Source: Candidatus Solibacter sp. (GTDB taxonomy: Bacteria; Acidobacteriota; Terriglobia; Bryobacterales; Bryobacteraceae). From it: a stretch of DNA of 7,493 nt. The translations under genes were made by a program, and so were the position numbers. Under the pieces are notes generated by a model, which ran no database searches, had not been told where the DNA came from, and saw only the letters and a program-made list of their open reading frames with translations. Each line of letters opens with the position of its first letter. Within the stretch, counting starts at the first letter, position 1. Below, piece after piece: positions 1-5,876 of the stretch. The DNA lies in contig JAPKZC010001111.1 of assembly GCA_026394025.1 (NCBI GenBank), positions 1-7,493 of the forward strand, read 5' to 3'.

Positions 1-396
1 CCTCCATCCGTACATGGGAGTACCGCGAAAGCACTGCCCGCGACACGTGCCCCGCAATACTCATGATGACCTCGTCGCCGTCGCCGGACTCCGCAAGTTC
101 TGTGACCAGCGTGTGGCGGTTGTCGTGCCATCGGCCCTTCACGCCGGCCTTCTGGCGGACCTTGATCCACGCCGTCTTGAACGACGTGATTGGGCGCGTC
201 GGGTCTGCCGGCAGCGGCGACCCGAAGGCGAACACATACCACTCCGGCTTACATTTCCCGAACCGCCGTGTGTACCAGGCGGCGTGCGCCTCCATCGCGG
301 CGATGGCCGTTTCATTCAGCGGGATCACGCGCCCTGTGCCGGCCTCGGTTTTCGACTTGCCGACCGTCAGCGTCCTCTTGTGAACTAGGTCTTCGA
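1..396 (-). pseudogene. Tyrosine recombinase (phage-type integrase), C-terminal catalytic fragment, 5'-truncated and running off the left edge
   Basis: Reading the minus strand from about 396 down to 1 gives a continuous stretch typical of the catalytic half of tyrosine recombinases. It starts near VHKRTLTVGKSKT, continues with GRVIPLNETA, then the box II motif HDNRH (Arg codon 116-118), then AGH (His codon 47-49), and ends with SRYSHVRME, whose Tyr codon at 20-22 is the expected nucleophile. Known for the family: these residues cut and rejoin DNA at attachment sites. The N-terminal core-binding domain and the first catalytic Arg are absent. The frame meets a TGA at 434-436 and recognisable similarity stops near 396, so the 5' end is lost, probably by the rearrangement that brought in the neighbouring IS630 remnant. 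The gene end lies beyond base 1. Family assignment is firm; the pseudogene status is inferred from the missing 5' half. Confidence 0.85.
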
Positions 397-597
397 CCGC
401 TTGAAAAGGTTCTAATAGTGGAAGCGACAAAAATCAGGTTGTGCCGGGGCGGCTTGTCGTTTCCTGTGGCTCCGCCTTTTCTGTATGTTACCTTCGGGGG
501 GCGTGCTCTTGGCACCTTCGTCCCGGCTTTTTGAGCACAGTTCGCCGGGGTTGCGCCACTCGTAGATCGGTTGGACTGTATTCGGGTGCGGTCGCGG
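397..597. other. Junction segment between integrase and transposase remnants, no gene seen
   Basis: This stretch lies between the stop of the transposase remnant (TGA at 598-600, minus) and the start of recognisable integrase similarity. All frames give compositionally odd, unrecognisable peptides with scattered stops. It probably contains the end of the insertion sequence and the break in the integrase, but I could not identify a terminal inverted repeat or a target duplication by eye. Confidence 0.4.
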
Positions 598-1237
598 TCA
601 GCGGTGGCGGGACGGGTTGTACTTGAACACATTGCGGGCTTCTTTGCGGGTGAACCGCCAGTTGATCTTCGTTCGCTTCTGGTTTGCCCGACGGTTCCAA
701 GCCTCGGTTTCTCGCCTCAACTTTTCCAGATCCGGATCCGCCGTTTGCCCAGACATTGCCGCGAGTACAGGCTGAGCTCGATTTCCGCTTGATTGAGCCA
801 CCTTCCGTGTTTTGGGGTGTAGTGCACGGTGAGGCGATCCCAAAGGTCTCCGCCCTTTTGCTCGCCAGAGCAATCAGTCAGCGACTTACGGCAATGGATG
901 TTGAGGTTGTCCATCACGAGGTGGATCGTTCTTGCCGACGGGTATTGTTCCACAACGTGCTTGACCACGCGCGCGAATTCGGCGCCGGAGCGGTTGGGTG
1001 TCGCCGTGGTGAAGTGGCGGCCGGCCTTCGGCTCCCCTACGCCGAATGCGTTCGCTGTGCCACACCGCTCATACTCATTGTCCTGCTTCGCCGTTTCTCC
1101 GGTTTGGCCGGGATCGGCGGGCGCACATCATCGTGCTGCGAGATCGGTTTCTCGTCCAAGCAAACGACGGGTTGTGCCGGATCATAGGGTTTCTCGTAGA
1201 GGCGCAGCGTGTCTTCCATCTTTTCGATGTTCATCTT
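598..1237 (-). pseudogene. IS630-family transposase remnant, N-terminus missing and two frameshifts
   Basis: Three consecutive minus-strand frames together give the C-terminal half of an IS630-family DDE transposase. The first (1234 to about 1085) reads MEDTLRLYEKPYDP then VVCLDEKP. The second (about 1082 to 717) reads NEYERCGTANAFGVGEP, then HLVMDNLNIH, HYTPKHGRWLNQAEIELS and RQCLGKRRI. The third (about 740 to 598) reads PDLEKLRRETEAWNRR and INWRFTRKEARNVFKY. The catalytic triad is visible: Asp 1154-1156 (LDE), Asp 909-911 (MDN) and Glu 783-785 (AEIE). Each frame change is explained by one missing base, near 1080 and near 740. The N-terminal helix-turn-helix half that binds the element ends is absent; the reading frame is closed by a TGA just above 1234. 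The gene is therefore dead unless the losses are sequencing errors, which could not explain the missing N-terminus. Confidence 0.88.
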
Positions 1238-1240
1238 TCA
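598..1240 (-). mobile_element. Partial IS630-family insertion sequence
   Basis: The limits are those of the recognisable transposase remnant, because I found no terminal inverted repeats or TA target duplication. The right boundary near 1240 is abrupt: transposase similarity begins at MEDTL and stops immediately beside the TAG of a zinc-ribbon-like fragment. This suggests a deletion or recombination joint rather than an intact insertion. Confidence 0.6.
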
Positions 1241-1242
1241 TC

Positions 1243-1329
1243 CTAAATCAGGCGCTCTTCACTCCCGGCTGCACTGCGCGGAACATGGATGTCGTGAGAG
1301 CCGCACCTTGCACACTGCTTATCGAACAT
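1243..1329 (-). pseudogene. Zinc-ribbon-like CxxC fragment, possibly the start of a broken small gene
   Basis: On the minus strand an ATG at 1329 opens a 28-residue frame, MFDKQCARCG followed by SHDIHVPRSAAG, ending SEERLI and a TAG at 1243-1245. The CxxC-G-S-x-D/R-I-H pattern resembles the N-terminus of small bacterial proteins that start with one zinc knuckle and usually carry a second Cys pair further on. No second pair is present, and the IS630 remnant begins within a few bases of the stop, so this looks like a gene cut short by the mobile-element joint. There is no obvious Shine-Dalgarno sequence upstream; a short G4/C4 stem lies about 20 bases before the ATG. It could also be a chance frame. 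Confidence 0.35.
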
Positions 1330-1915
1330 GCGCAGGCAGTGGCAAAGGGGCTACACCCCCATTTACCGTTTCGTCAGTCTACGCGGGATCGCGATCACCA
1401 GCACCCGGCGCGAGAGCGAACAGGCGCGCGTCTACGAGGCCGCGAAGTGGCGCCGCGGCAAGGCAACCGCCTGGAGCGATCCTGGCGGCTCTTGCCGTTC
1501 TGGGCGGTCAATGGAAGACGCATGACGTGCCCAGGGCGGCGATGGGCGCGAGAGTGGGCATGCCTGAAACTGCCGCAGCCAAACCGGACCGCCGCGGCCC
1601 AACTGTACGAGATGCCCTTTACGACCACAATCTCCAGGGCTCCCCACAGGAACCGCTTCCACTGTTAGGGCCGCTACACGACTTGGCGGATTGTTTCCGG
1701 ATGTCCCGCTCGCGCATCGCCGTTGGTCCCGCTGCGCCACATGAACGCAGAATTAGGTGTGCCTCCATGCCGCGGCACGTCGGCCTGCGCGAAACGCCGT
1801 CCGTTGCGGCCCACTCTGTTCCTTGCAGAGCCCAGATCGGTTCGATGGTCCGTTTGTGCGGAACACGATCTGCGGACCCGTGCCCTCCCCTGGGCAAGCC
1901 AGTCTGACCTTCCCG
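1330..1915. other. About 585 bases with no supported gene (decayed or intergenic)
   Basis: All six frames were read. Several are open for 60-230 codons because the DNA is GC rich, but the peptides are rich in Arg, Pro, Ala and Ser, have no motif I recognise, and no frame shows a good ribosome site. The plus-strand frames running through here also cross the transposase remnant in antisense, which marks them as shadows. The stretch could be old, degenerated coding DNA. A short G4/C4 stem at 1347-1359 is the only structure noted. Confidence 0.5.
1347..1359 (-). repeat. Short G4-loop-C4 hairpin in front of the zinc-ribbon fragment
   Basis: On the minus strand GGGG TGTAG CCCC can form a four-pair GC stem with a five-base loop. 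It sits about 20 bases upstream of the ATG at 1329 and could belong to that fragment's leader. A stem this short arises often by chance in GC-rich DNA, and no U-tract follows, so a terminator is unlikely. Confidence 0.2.
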
Positions 1916-2554
1916 CTATTTACCGGCGGCTGTTTGGGAGAGCTTTCTTGACGCGGACTTTACGGCCGCAATGGCCCGCGGCATACTCAACCCGATCTCA
2001 GCGCATTCGTGAGAAACTTGGCCCAACACGGGTCTCTTCGAGTGAACCGCCTGGACTTGCTCCCAAACGGTCGCGGGAAGCGCTGTGTTGAGCTTGTCCG
2101 AAGGGAAACTGAGGCCGGTGGCCGCCACTAACCAGTAAACCTGGTCGGCGCAATAGACGGCGTGGTCCAGCCTGCTCGTGCGGGCGACACCGGCACGAGC
2201 GTCGTGCGCGTTGACCGCATGTACGACGGCGGCGTTGAAGCCCAGGTCACGAAGGATCTGCGCCCCAACTACCCCGTGCCGGGAGAGGTCGCTCGCGGTC
2301 TCCCCAATATCGATGTCGTGCAGCAAGCCCGCGAGGCCCCACTGGTCCGCGTCGTCGATCCTGGCCACCGCCATCTCGCGCATGATCGCTTCAACCGCAA
2401 CCGAGTGGCGCAGGTATCTGGCTTCCGGCAGCTTCGCGCGGAGCGCATCCCAGGCACGCGCCCGATCGGATCGGGCGTCGTCTGCCCAGCCCGGCCCAGC
2501 AAGTGCCGGCCAGGCTGAAACAGCAATCACCGCAAGTAGGACGCGCACCCGCAT
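1916..2554 (-). CDS. Exported HD-domain predicted hydrolase (COG2316-like)
   Basis: The 212-aa product begins with a signal peptide: MRVRV, a hydrophobic stretch to about residue 20, and a likely cleavage near GWA-DD at 24-25. The rest matches the layout of the predicted HD-superfamily hydrolases: His50 (LRHSVAVEAIM), the paired His79-Asp80 in WGLAGLLHDID, His93, His117 in AVNAHD, and Asp137 in LDHAVYCADQV. A C-terminal part, CAEIGLSMPRAIAAV, is also usual in that group. HD proteins bind metal and generally cleave phosphoesters; the substrate here is unknown. I chose ATG 2554 over the upstream in-frame start at 2614 because it has AAGAGG at 2565-2570, gives a clean signal peptide and avoids overlapping the previous gene. 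It follows the CE15-like gene by 16 nt and is probably cotranscribed with it. Relatives known to me are cytoplasmic, so export is unusual. Confidence 0.82.
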   Translation of the reverse strand: MRVRVLLAVIAVSAWPALAGPGWADDARSDRARAWDALRAKLPEARYLRHSVAVEAIMREMAVARIDDADQWGLAGLLHDIDIGETASDLSRHGVVGAQILRDLGFNAAVVHAVNAHDARAGVARTSRLDHAVYCADQVYWLVAATGLSFPSDKLNTALPATVWEQVQAVHSKRPVLGQVSHECAEIGLSMPRAIAAVKSASRKLSQTAAGK

Positions 2555-2570
2555 GAGTCCAAGACCTCTT

Positions 2571-4076
2571 TTACTTGCGGCCGGGCTGTTGTGGAGGCTG
2601 AGGCGCCCCAGCACCGCGGCCGGTGGTTGCGACCGAGGCAGCGGCGTCCAATTCCGCTTCTGTCGGGAACCGGTCGAAGCGGCGGTCGATCTTCTTGCCC
2701 CGAAGATGTTTATCGAAAAAGTCCATTAATGCGGTCCAATCCTCTGAGGTAAACGCGTGACCGTGGTTGGCATAGTTGACACCAAGCCGGTCCTCCATGC
2801 CGAACAGGGCATAGGCTGGCCTGGCGCCGAGCACCGACCGCCGGACGGCTTCCGGCAGCGAAATCGTGTCGGTCATTCCTTCGAGCGCGATGAACGGCCG
2901 GGGCGCGGCCAGCGCGAGGAACCAATGTTGGTCGAACGGCAGTTTCTCACGTCGTCCCCAGAATTCGTGCAGATTCGGTGAAAACCAGTTCGGATATTTC
3001 TTCTGCATCACATCTAGAGTTTCGCTTCTGCGTGGACCGGCGAACCGGTACGCGCCAACGCCGCCCCCGCCCGTCACCACAGGAGCGCCCATCAATCGAT
3101 CGTCAAAAGCGGCCGCTACCATGGCGGATTTCCCATTCCGCGAAGCGCCGGTAATGATGAGCTTGGTCTTGTCGATGGAGCGATCCGTTTCCAGGTAGTC
3201 GGCGACCCGGGCGGCGCCCCATGCCCAACCGGCGAGAATTCCCCAATCGTAGCCGGGGTAGACGGGATAAAAGCGCGTATTTCGGAATGCCCAACTACCG
3301 TCGGGATTGCGCAGAGTGGTGTCCTCAGCGCAGTCGTTCGGATTGAACAAGACGAGTGCGTAACCGCGGCGGAAGACATCGGCGCGCTGCGCCGCGGTCG
3401 ATTGCGCAGTGACCGGAACGTTGAATCCACCGCGAACGGGGGTGGCGCCAGCGGGACTGCCCGACGCGGGCGGAGTTGCAGCCGGCTCGGATCCGAGCGC
3501 GGGACCCACGAGGAGCAACACGTTTTCGCCGCGTCCCTGGTTGGGCCCCTGCGGCAGACGGGGCAGCGCCGTCGCTCCTGGAGGCGTGCCGCCCTGCAGG
3601 ATAATTGCCGGGAACGGGCCGCCCGCGGCCGGGGTGAAGATGCCAATGTCCAACCCAAGCTTCTCCGCGGGGCCGAACGTCAGGTGCACCAGACGGTAAT
3701 TGACCGTTCCATCCGGCATGGTCTCAGACTTGACTACCTTCCCCTTCACGTTTCCGGGCGGAGGCGGCATCTGTCCGACCGCATAGTAGGAGAGCATGCG
3801 CCTCATCTCTTCGCGGCGCCGTCGCCATTGAGAGCGGGTTGCGACTTTCGAACTGCCGTTGGTCGCCAGCACGTCGGGCATTTCTTTGTGTACCGGCAAT
3901 TCCTCTACCCCGGGCAGATGCCCTATCGGAGTCTTGATAGGCGGAACAGGAATCTCCCGTGGGTCCGGTCCATTCGCTTGTGCCGCATCCTGGGCGGTTC
4001 CAGTCTGCCGAAGAAGTCCGATGCCGAGGGCGGCTCCGGTGAAAAGCAGAACGCGCAATCGTGTCCGAAGACTCAT
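2571..4076 (-). CDS. Exported CE15-like glucuronoyl esterase / alpha-beta hydrolase
   Basis: The 501-aa product has an N-terminal signal peptide (MSLRTRLRV, hydrophobic to about residue 22, then TAQDA) and an alpha/beta-hydrolase fold of the carbohydrate esterase 15 type. Visible marks are the nucleophile elbow ITGASRNGKSA with Ser312, GGGGVGAYRF (336-345), NWFSPNLHEFWGR, LPFDQHWFLALAAPRPF (379-395), and the C-terminal GHAFTSEDW with probable catalytic His440. I did not assign the acid residue. CE15 enzymes cleave ester links between lignin and glucuronoyl groups of xylan; the activity of this copy is inferred. A Pro/Ala/Gly/Ser-rich insertion at about 195-226 and a Gly/Pro/Gln tail after 485 are not part of the core fold. 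ATG 4076 has AGAGG at 4084-4088. It lies 2 nt after the truncated DUF2911 gene and 16 nt before the HD gene. A general esterase or acetylxylan esterase is the main alternative. Confidence 0.82.
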   Translation of the reverse strand: MSLRTRLRVLLFTGAALGIGLLRQTGTAQDAAQANGPDPREIPVPPIKTPIGHLPGVEELPVHKEMPDVLATNGSSKVATRSQWRRRREEMRRMLSYYAVGQMPPPPGNVKGKVVKSETMPDGTVNYRLVHLTFGPAEKLGLDIGIFTPAAGGPFPAIILQGGTPPGATALPRLPQGPNQGRGENVLLLVGPALGSEPAATPPASGSPAGATPVRGGFNVPVTAQSTAAQRADVFRRGYALVLFNPNDCAEDTTLRNPDGSWAFRNTRFYPVYPGYDWGILAGWAWGAARVADYLETDRSIDKTKLIITGASRNGKSAMVAAAFDDRLMGAPVVTGGGGVGAYRFAGPRRSETLDVMQKKYPNWFSPNLHEFWGRREKLPFDQHWFLALAAPRPFIALEGMTDTISLPEAVRRSVLGARPAYALFGMEDRLGVNYANHGHAFTSEDWTALMDFFDKHLRGKKIDRRFDRFPTEAELDAAASVATTGRGAGAPQPPQQPGRK

Positions 4077-4078
4077 GA

Positions 4079-4420
4079 TCAGCCTCTCGCCTTGGCCGTA
4101 ACGAGAATCCGCTCGGCCCGTTCGCTACCTCGCGATTGTAACTCGGCAGCAGTTCCGGCGCGGAGCGGCACAGCCCCGCGGGTAGGGGCTTCAACGAGGA
4201 ACAGCACTGCACGAATGCCAATTGTGATCTGCCCGCGCCGGTCTTTGCCGTCTGGTCCATGAACGGCGGGGCTGGAGTAGTCAATAGTGATGCGCACGGG
4301 TCCGATGAACTGGGTGACAAACGCTTTTTGATTGTTACCGCTCGGCGGAATGCCAAGCCCAGGGACAGTTTGGGCAACCGCGGGAACAGCCAGGACGATG
4401 GTTAGTACAAGTCGAAACAT
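4079..4420 (-). CDS. Truncated DUF2911 protein with an unrelated C-terminal tail
   Basis: The 113-aa product begins with a signal peptide (MFRLVLTIVLAVPAVAQ, likely cut after VAQ). It continues with the N-terminal signature of DUF2911 proteins: PPSGNNQKAFVTQFIGPV, ITIDYSSPAVHGPDGKDRRGQI. In the family, as I know it, this is followed by a Trp-Gly-x-Leu-Val-Pro-Tyr-Gly stretch, an RAGANENT motif and more than 100 further residues. Here similarity stops after GQI, at about position 4246, and an unrecognisable 50-residue tail runs to the TGA at 4079-4081. The missing part is not in the other two frames, so this is a deletion or replacement and not a simple frameshift. The protein is probably non-functional; a pseudogene call is equally reasonable. 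ATG 4420 is preferred to GTG 4426, though neither has a clear ribosome site. DUF2911 function is unknown; these are secreted proteins. Confidence 0.65.
   Translation of the reverse strand: MFRLVLTIVLAVPAVAQTVPGLGIPPSGNNQKAFVTQFIGPVRITIDYSSPAVHGPDGKDRRGQITIGIRAVLFLVEAPTRGAVPLRAGTAAELQSRGSERAERILVTAKARG
4135..4140 (-). promoter_or_regulatory. Possible -10 box for the CE15-like gene
   Basis: The minus strand reads TACAAT here, 58 nt before the ATG at 4076 and inside the unrecognised tail of the truncated DUF2911 gene. No convincing -35 box is seen about 17 nt upstream. It would fit the idea that this segment was originally the CE15 gene's own leader, but the match is weak. Confidence 0.2.
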
Positions 4421-4533
4421 GAGCACTTAGACAGGAGACAAGCAAGAAGGTGATGGCCCCTTTGCCGGGTATCGTGCGTCCCGTCATCGCGGCGCCTTCC
4501 GGTTACCCGCTCGCGGAACAACCGCCGCGGTGC

Positions 4534-5016
4534 CTATTGCCTGAGCTTCGCCGACCAATCTCCGGTTCTGTCGCTCTGCCTGGCGCCCTTTTTCGAGTCG
4601 GTCCACTTGCCCAGTGTCAGGCTCCTGCTGTCGCTGGAGAGGACGGCGGTATAAGAGTGAATAGTGCTGATTCCGGTGCTGAACGAGACGGCGCGCGTAC
4701 CCGGGTCATAGCTGCAGGGCGCCTCCACCCCGTTAGTCCCCTTACTCGGATCCGCCGATTGTACTTCGAGGCTGCACAGGGAGTGGTACTTGTTCACGTC
4801 GAACCGGTTCGTGTCGAGCTTTTCGATGGCAAGCGTACCGGTCCACGCAAGACCCGTGTTGTCCTTGCCGGTGAACTCCCATTTACCGAGAACGGGACCG
4901 CCGCTCTTGGCCGCCTGTTGTTGGGCGGCGCCGGAGCCCGCGTTGGCAACAACGCCGTGGCAAGCTGAAAAGACGGTAATACTCAGGGCGGCAACCATCG
5001 TACGGTTCGTGAACAT
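4534..5016 (-). CDS. Small secreted protein of unknown function
   Basis: I do not recognise this family. The 160-aa product has a signal peptide: MFTNRTMVAALSITVF, then a possible cut at ANA-G (24-26). A Cys19 in FSACHG sits near a lipobox position but the preceding Phe is a poor fit. The mature part after residue 40 is rich in alternating hydrophobic residues, as in GKWEFTG, WTGTLAIEKL, and TLGKWTDSK, suggesting a beta-barrel or sandwich. Two cysteines, Cys81 and Cys101, could form a disulfide in the periplasm or outside. ATG 5016 is chosen because AAGGAG lies at 5021-5026; the in-frame ATG at 5040 has no ribosome site and overlaps a candidate -10 box. The gene is divergent from the glycosyltransferase and 113 nt ahead of the truncated DUF2911 gene, so it may head the minus-strand group or stand alone. 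Confidence 0.75.
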   Translation of the reverse strand: MFTNRTMVAALSITVFSACHGVVANAGSGAAQQQAAKSGGPVLGKWEFTGKDNTGLAWTGTLAIEKLDTNRFDVNKYHSLCSLEVQSADPSKGTNGVEAPCSYDPGTRAVSFSTGISTIHSYTAVLSSDSRSLTLGKWTDSKKGARQSDRTGDWSAKLRQ

Positions 5017-5020
5017 GGGT

Positions 5021-5044
5021 CTCCTTATTGAGGACCCCATTATC
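5021..5044 (-). promoter_or_regulatory. Candidate promoter -10 box and ribosome site of the small secreted protein
   Basis: On the minus strand GATAAT lies at 5039-5044, and AAGGAG at 5021-5026 follows it, four bases before the ATG at 5016. A start about 7 nt after the -10 box would leave a leader of roughly 16 nt containing the ribosome site. No good -35 hexamer is visible at the usual distance. Confidence 0.35.
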
Positions 5045-5130
5045 CCAAGCGGGACGGGAGAAGGGAAGGCCAGGCCGGGCCAGGCGGTACCCCCCCCCGC
5101 GCAATCGCCGCCCGCCCGTTAGCGGCACGC

Positions 5131-5136
5131 TACAAT
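5131..5136 (+). promoter_or_regulatory. Possible -10 box of the glycosyltransferase/epimerase operon
   Basis: TACAAT lies 14 nt before the ATG at 5151. No -35 box is seen. If used, the message would start only a few bases before the start codon, so the weak GAGG at 5137-5140 would not all be in the leader. This is a weak candidate. Confidence 0.2.
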
Positions 5137-5150
5137 GAGGCTTCCTCGAA

Positions 5151-5876
5151 ATGACTCCCGAGATCAGCCTGATTCTGCCGGCCTACAATGAGGCCCGTGT
5201 CATTCCGGTCACCATCGGCGAAGCCGTTCGCTACTTCGAAAGCCGTGGCTTGAGCTACCAGATTATCGTGGCGGCGGATGGCACCGACGGCACGCGGGAA
5301 ATCGTGCGCGATATGGCCTCAGCCAATCCGGCGCTGCACGCTACGGGCGCGGACGCGCGGCGCGGCAAGGGGCTTGGCATCCGCGAGGCGGTCGCCATCG
5401 CTTCCGGTACCGTCATCGGCTATGCGGACGCGGACAACAAGGTGCCAATCGAGGATTTCGACAAGTTCCGTCCGCTGCTGGCCGCGGGCGCGGATATGGC
5501 AATCGGGTCGCGCCGCGGCGCCGCCGTCATTGAACGGGCGCAGCCGCTCTACCGGCGCGCCGGGAGTGTGGGATTCCACTGGTTTATGCAGACAGTGGTC
5601 GGCCTCGCGGGAATTCAGGACACCCAGTGCGGGTTCAAGTTTTTCCAGCATAAGGTGGCCAAGGAGTTGTTCCGGCGGCAGAAGATCGACGGCTACATGT
5701 TCGACGTGGAGATACTGGCGATCGCGCGGCGGCTGGGGTACCGGATCGAGCAGTTGCCCATCCGCTGGCGCGACGACGCCGATAGCCGGCTCAACCTGGT
5801 CAGCGGCAATCTGCGCAACGTGCGCGACATTTTCCGGATCGGGCTGGAGCACCGGTTCGGCGGGAGACTGCAGTGA
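5151..5876 (+). CDS. Family 2 glycosyltransferase, polyprenyl/dolichyl-phosphate sugar transferase type
   Basis: The 241-aa product is a GT-A glycosyltransferase with no transmembrane segment. Motifs in order: LILPAYNEARV (7-17), AADGTDGT (41-48), RRGKG (70-74), the metal-binding YADADN (91-96, DAD at 93-95), DTQCGFKFF (157-165), DVEIL (185-189) and LPIRWRDD (202-209). This order matches the ALG5-like branch, which moves glucose or a similar sugar from a nucleotide sugar to a polyprenyl phosphate at the inner membrane. The sugar and acceptor here are not known. The usual DDGSTDGT nucleotide loop is altered: it appears one residue shorter and Ala replaces the first Asp. The stop overlaps the GTG start of the epimerase gene, so the two are translationally coupled. 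ATG 5151 has GAGG about ten bases upstream; the protein begins directly with the first beta strand, as is usual. Confidence 0.88.
   Translation: MTPEISLILPAYNEARVIPVTIGEAVRYFESRGLSYQIIVAADGTDGTREIVRDMASANPALHATGADARRGKGLGIREAVAIASGTVIGYADADNKVPIEDFDKFRPLLAAGADMAIGSRRGAAVIERAQPLYRRAGSVGFHWFMQTVVGLAGIQDTQCGFKFFQHKVAKELFRRQKIDGYMFDVEILAIARRLGYRIEQLPIRWRDDADSRLNLVSGNLRNVRDIFRIGLEHRFGGRLQ

Noticed and set aside
829..1668. A 279-codon plus-strand open frame crossing the left region
   Set aside because: It runs antisense through the recognisable transposase remnant, has no ribosome site, and its product is Arg/Pro/Ser-rich with no motif.
1209..1907. A 232-codon plus-strand open frame over the gene-poor stretch
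   Set aside because: Open because of high GC; no recognisable domain, no ribosome site, and it overlaps the end of the transposase and zinc-ribbon fragments in antisense.
1..1915. CRISPR array, toxin-antitoxin or defence genes near the integrase
   Set aside because: No regular repeats with spacers and no second intact frame were found; only remnants of an integrase, a transposase and a CxxC peptide are visible.
3402..4262. A 286-codon plus-strand open frame opposite the CE15-like gene
   Set aside because: Antisense to a gene with a catalytic motif, signal peptide and ribosome site; its product shows no domain.
5137..5147. Small palindrome GAGG-CTT-CCTC before the glycosyltransferase start
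   Set aside because: A four-base stem is too short to call an operator or hairpin; the GAGG is better explained as a weak ribosome site.
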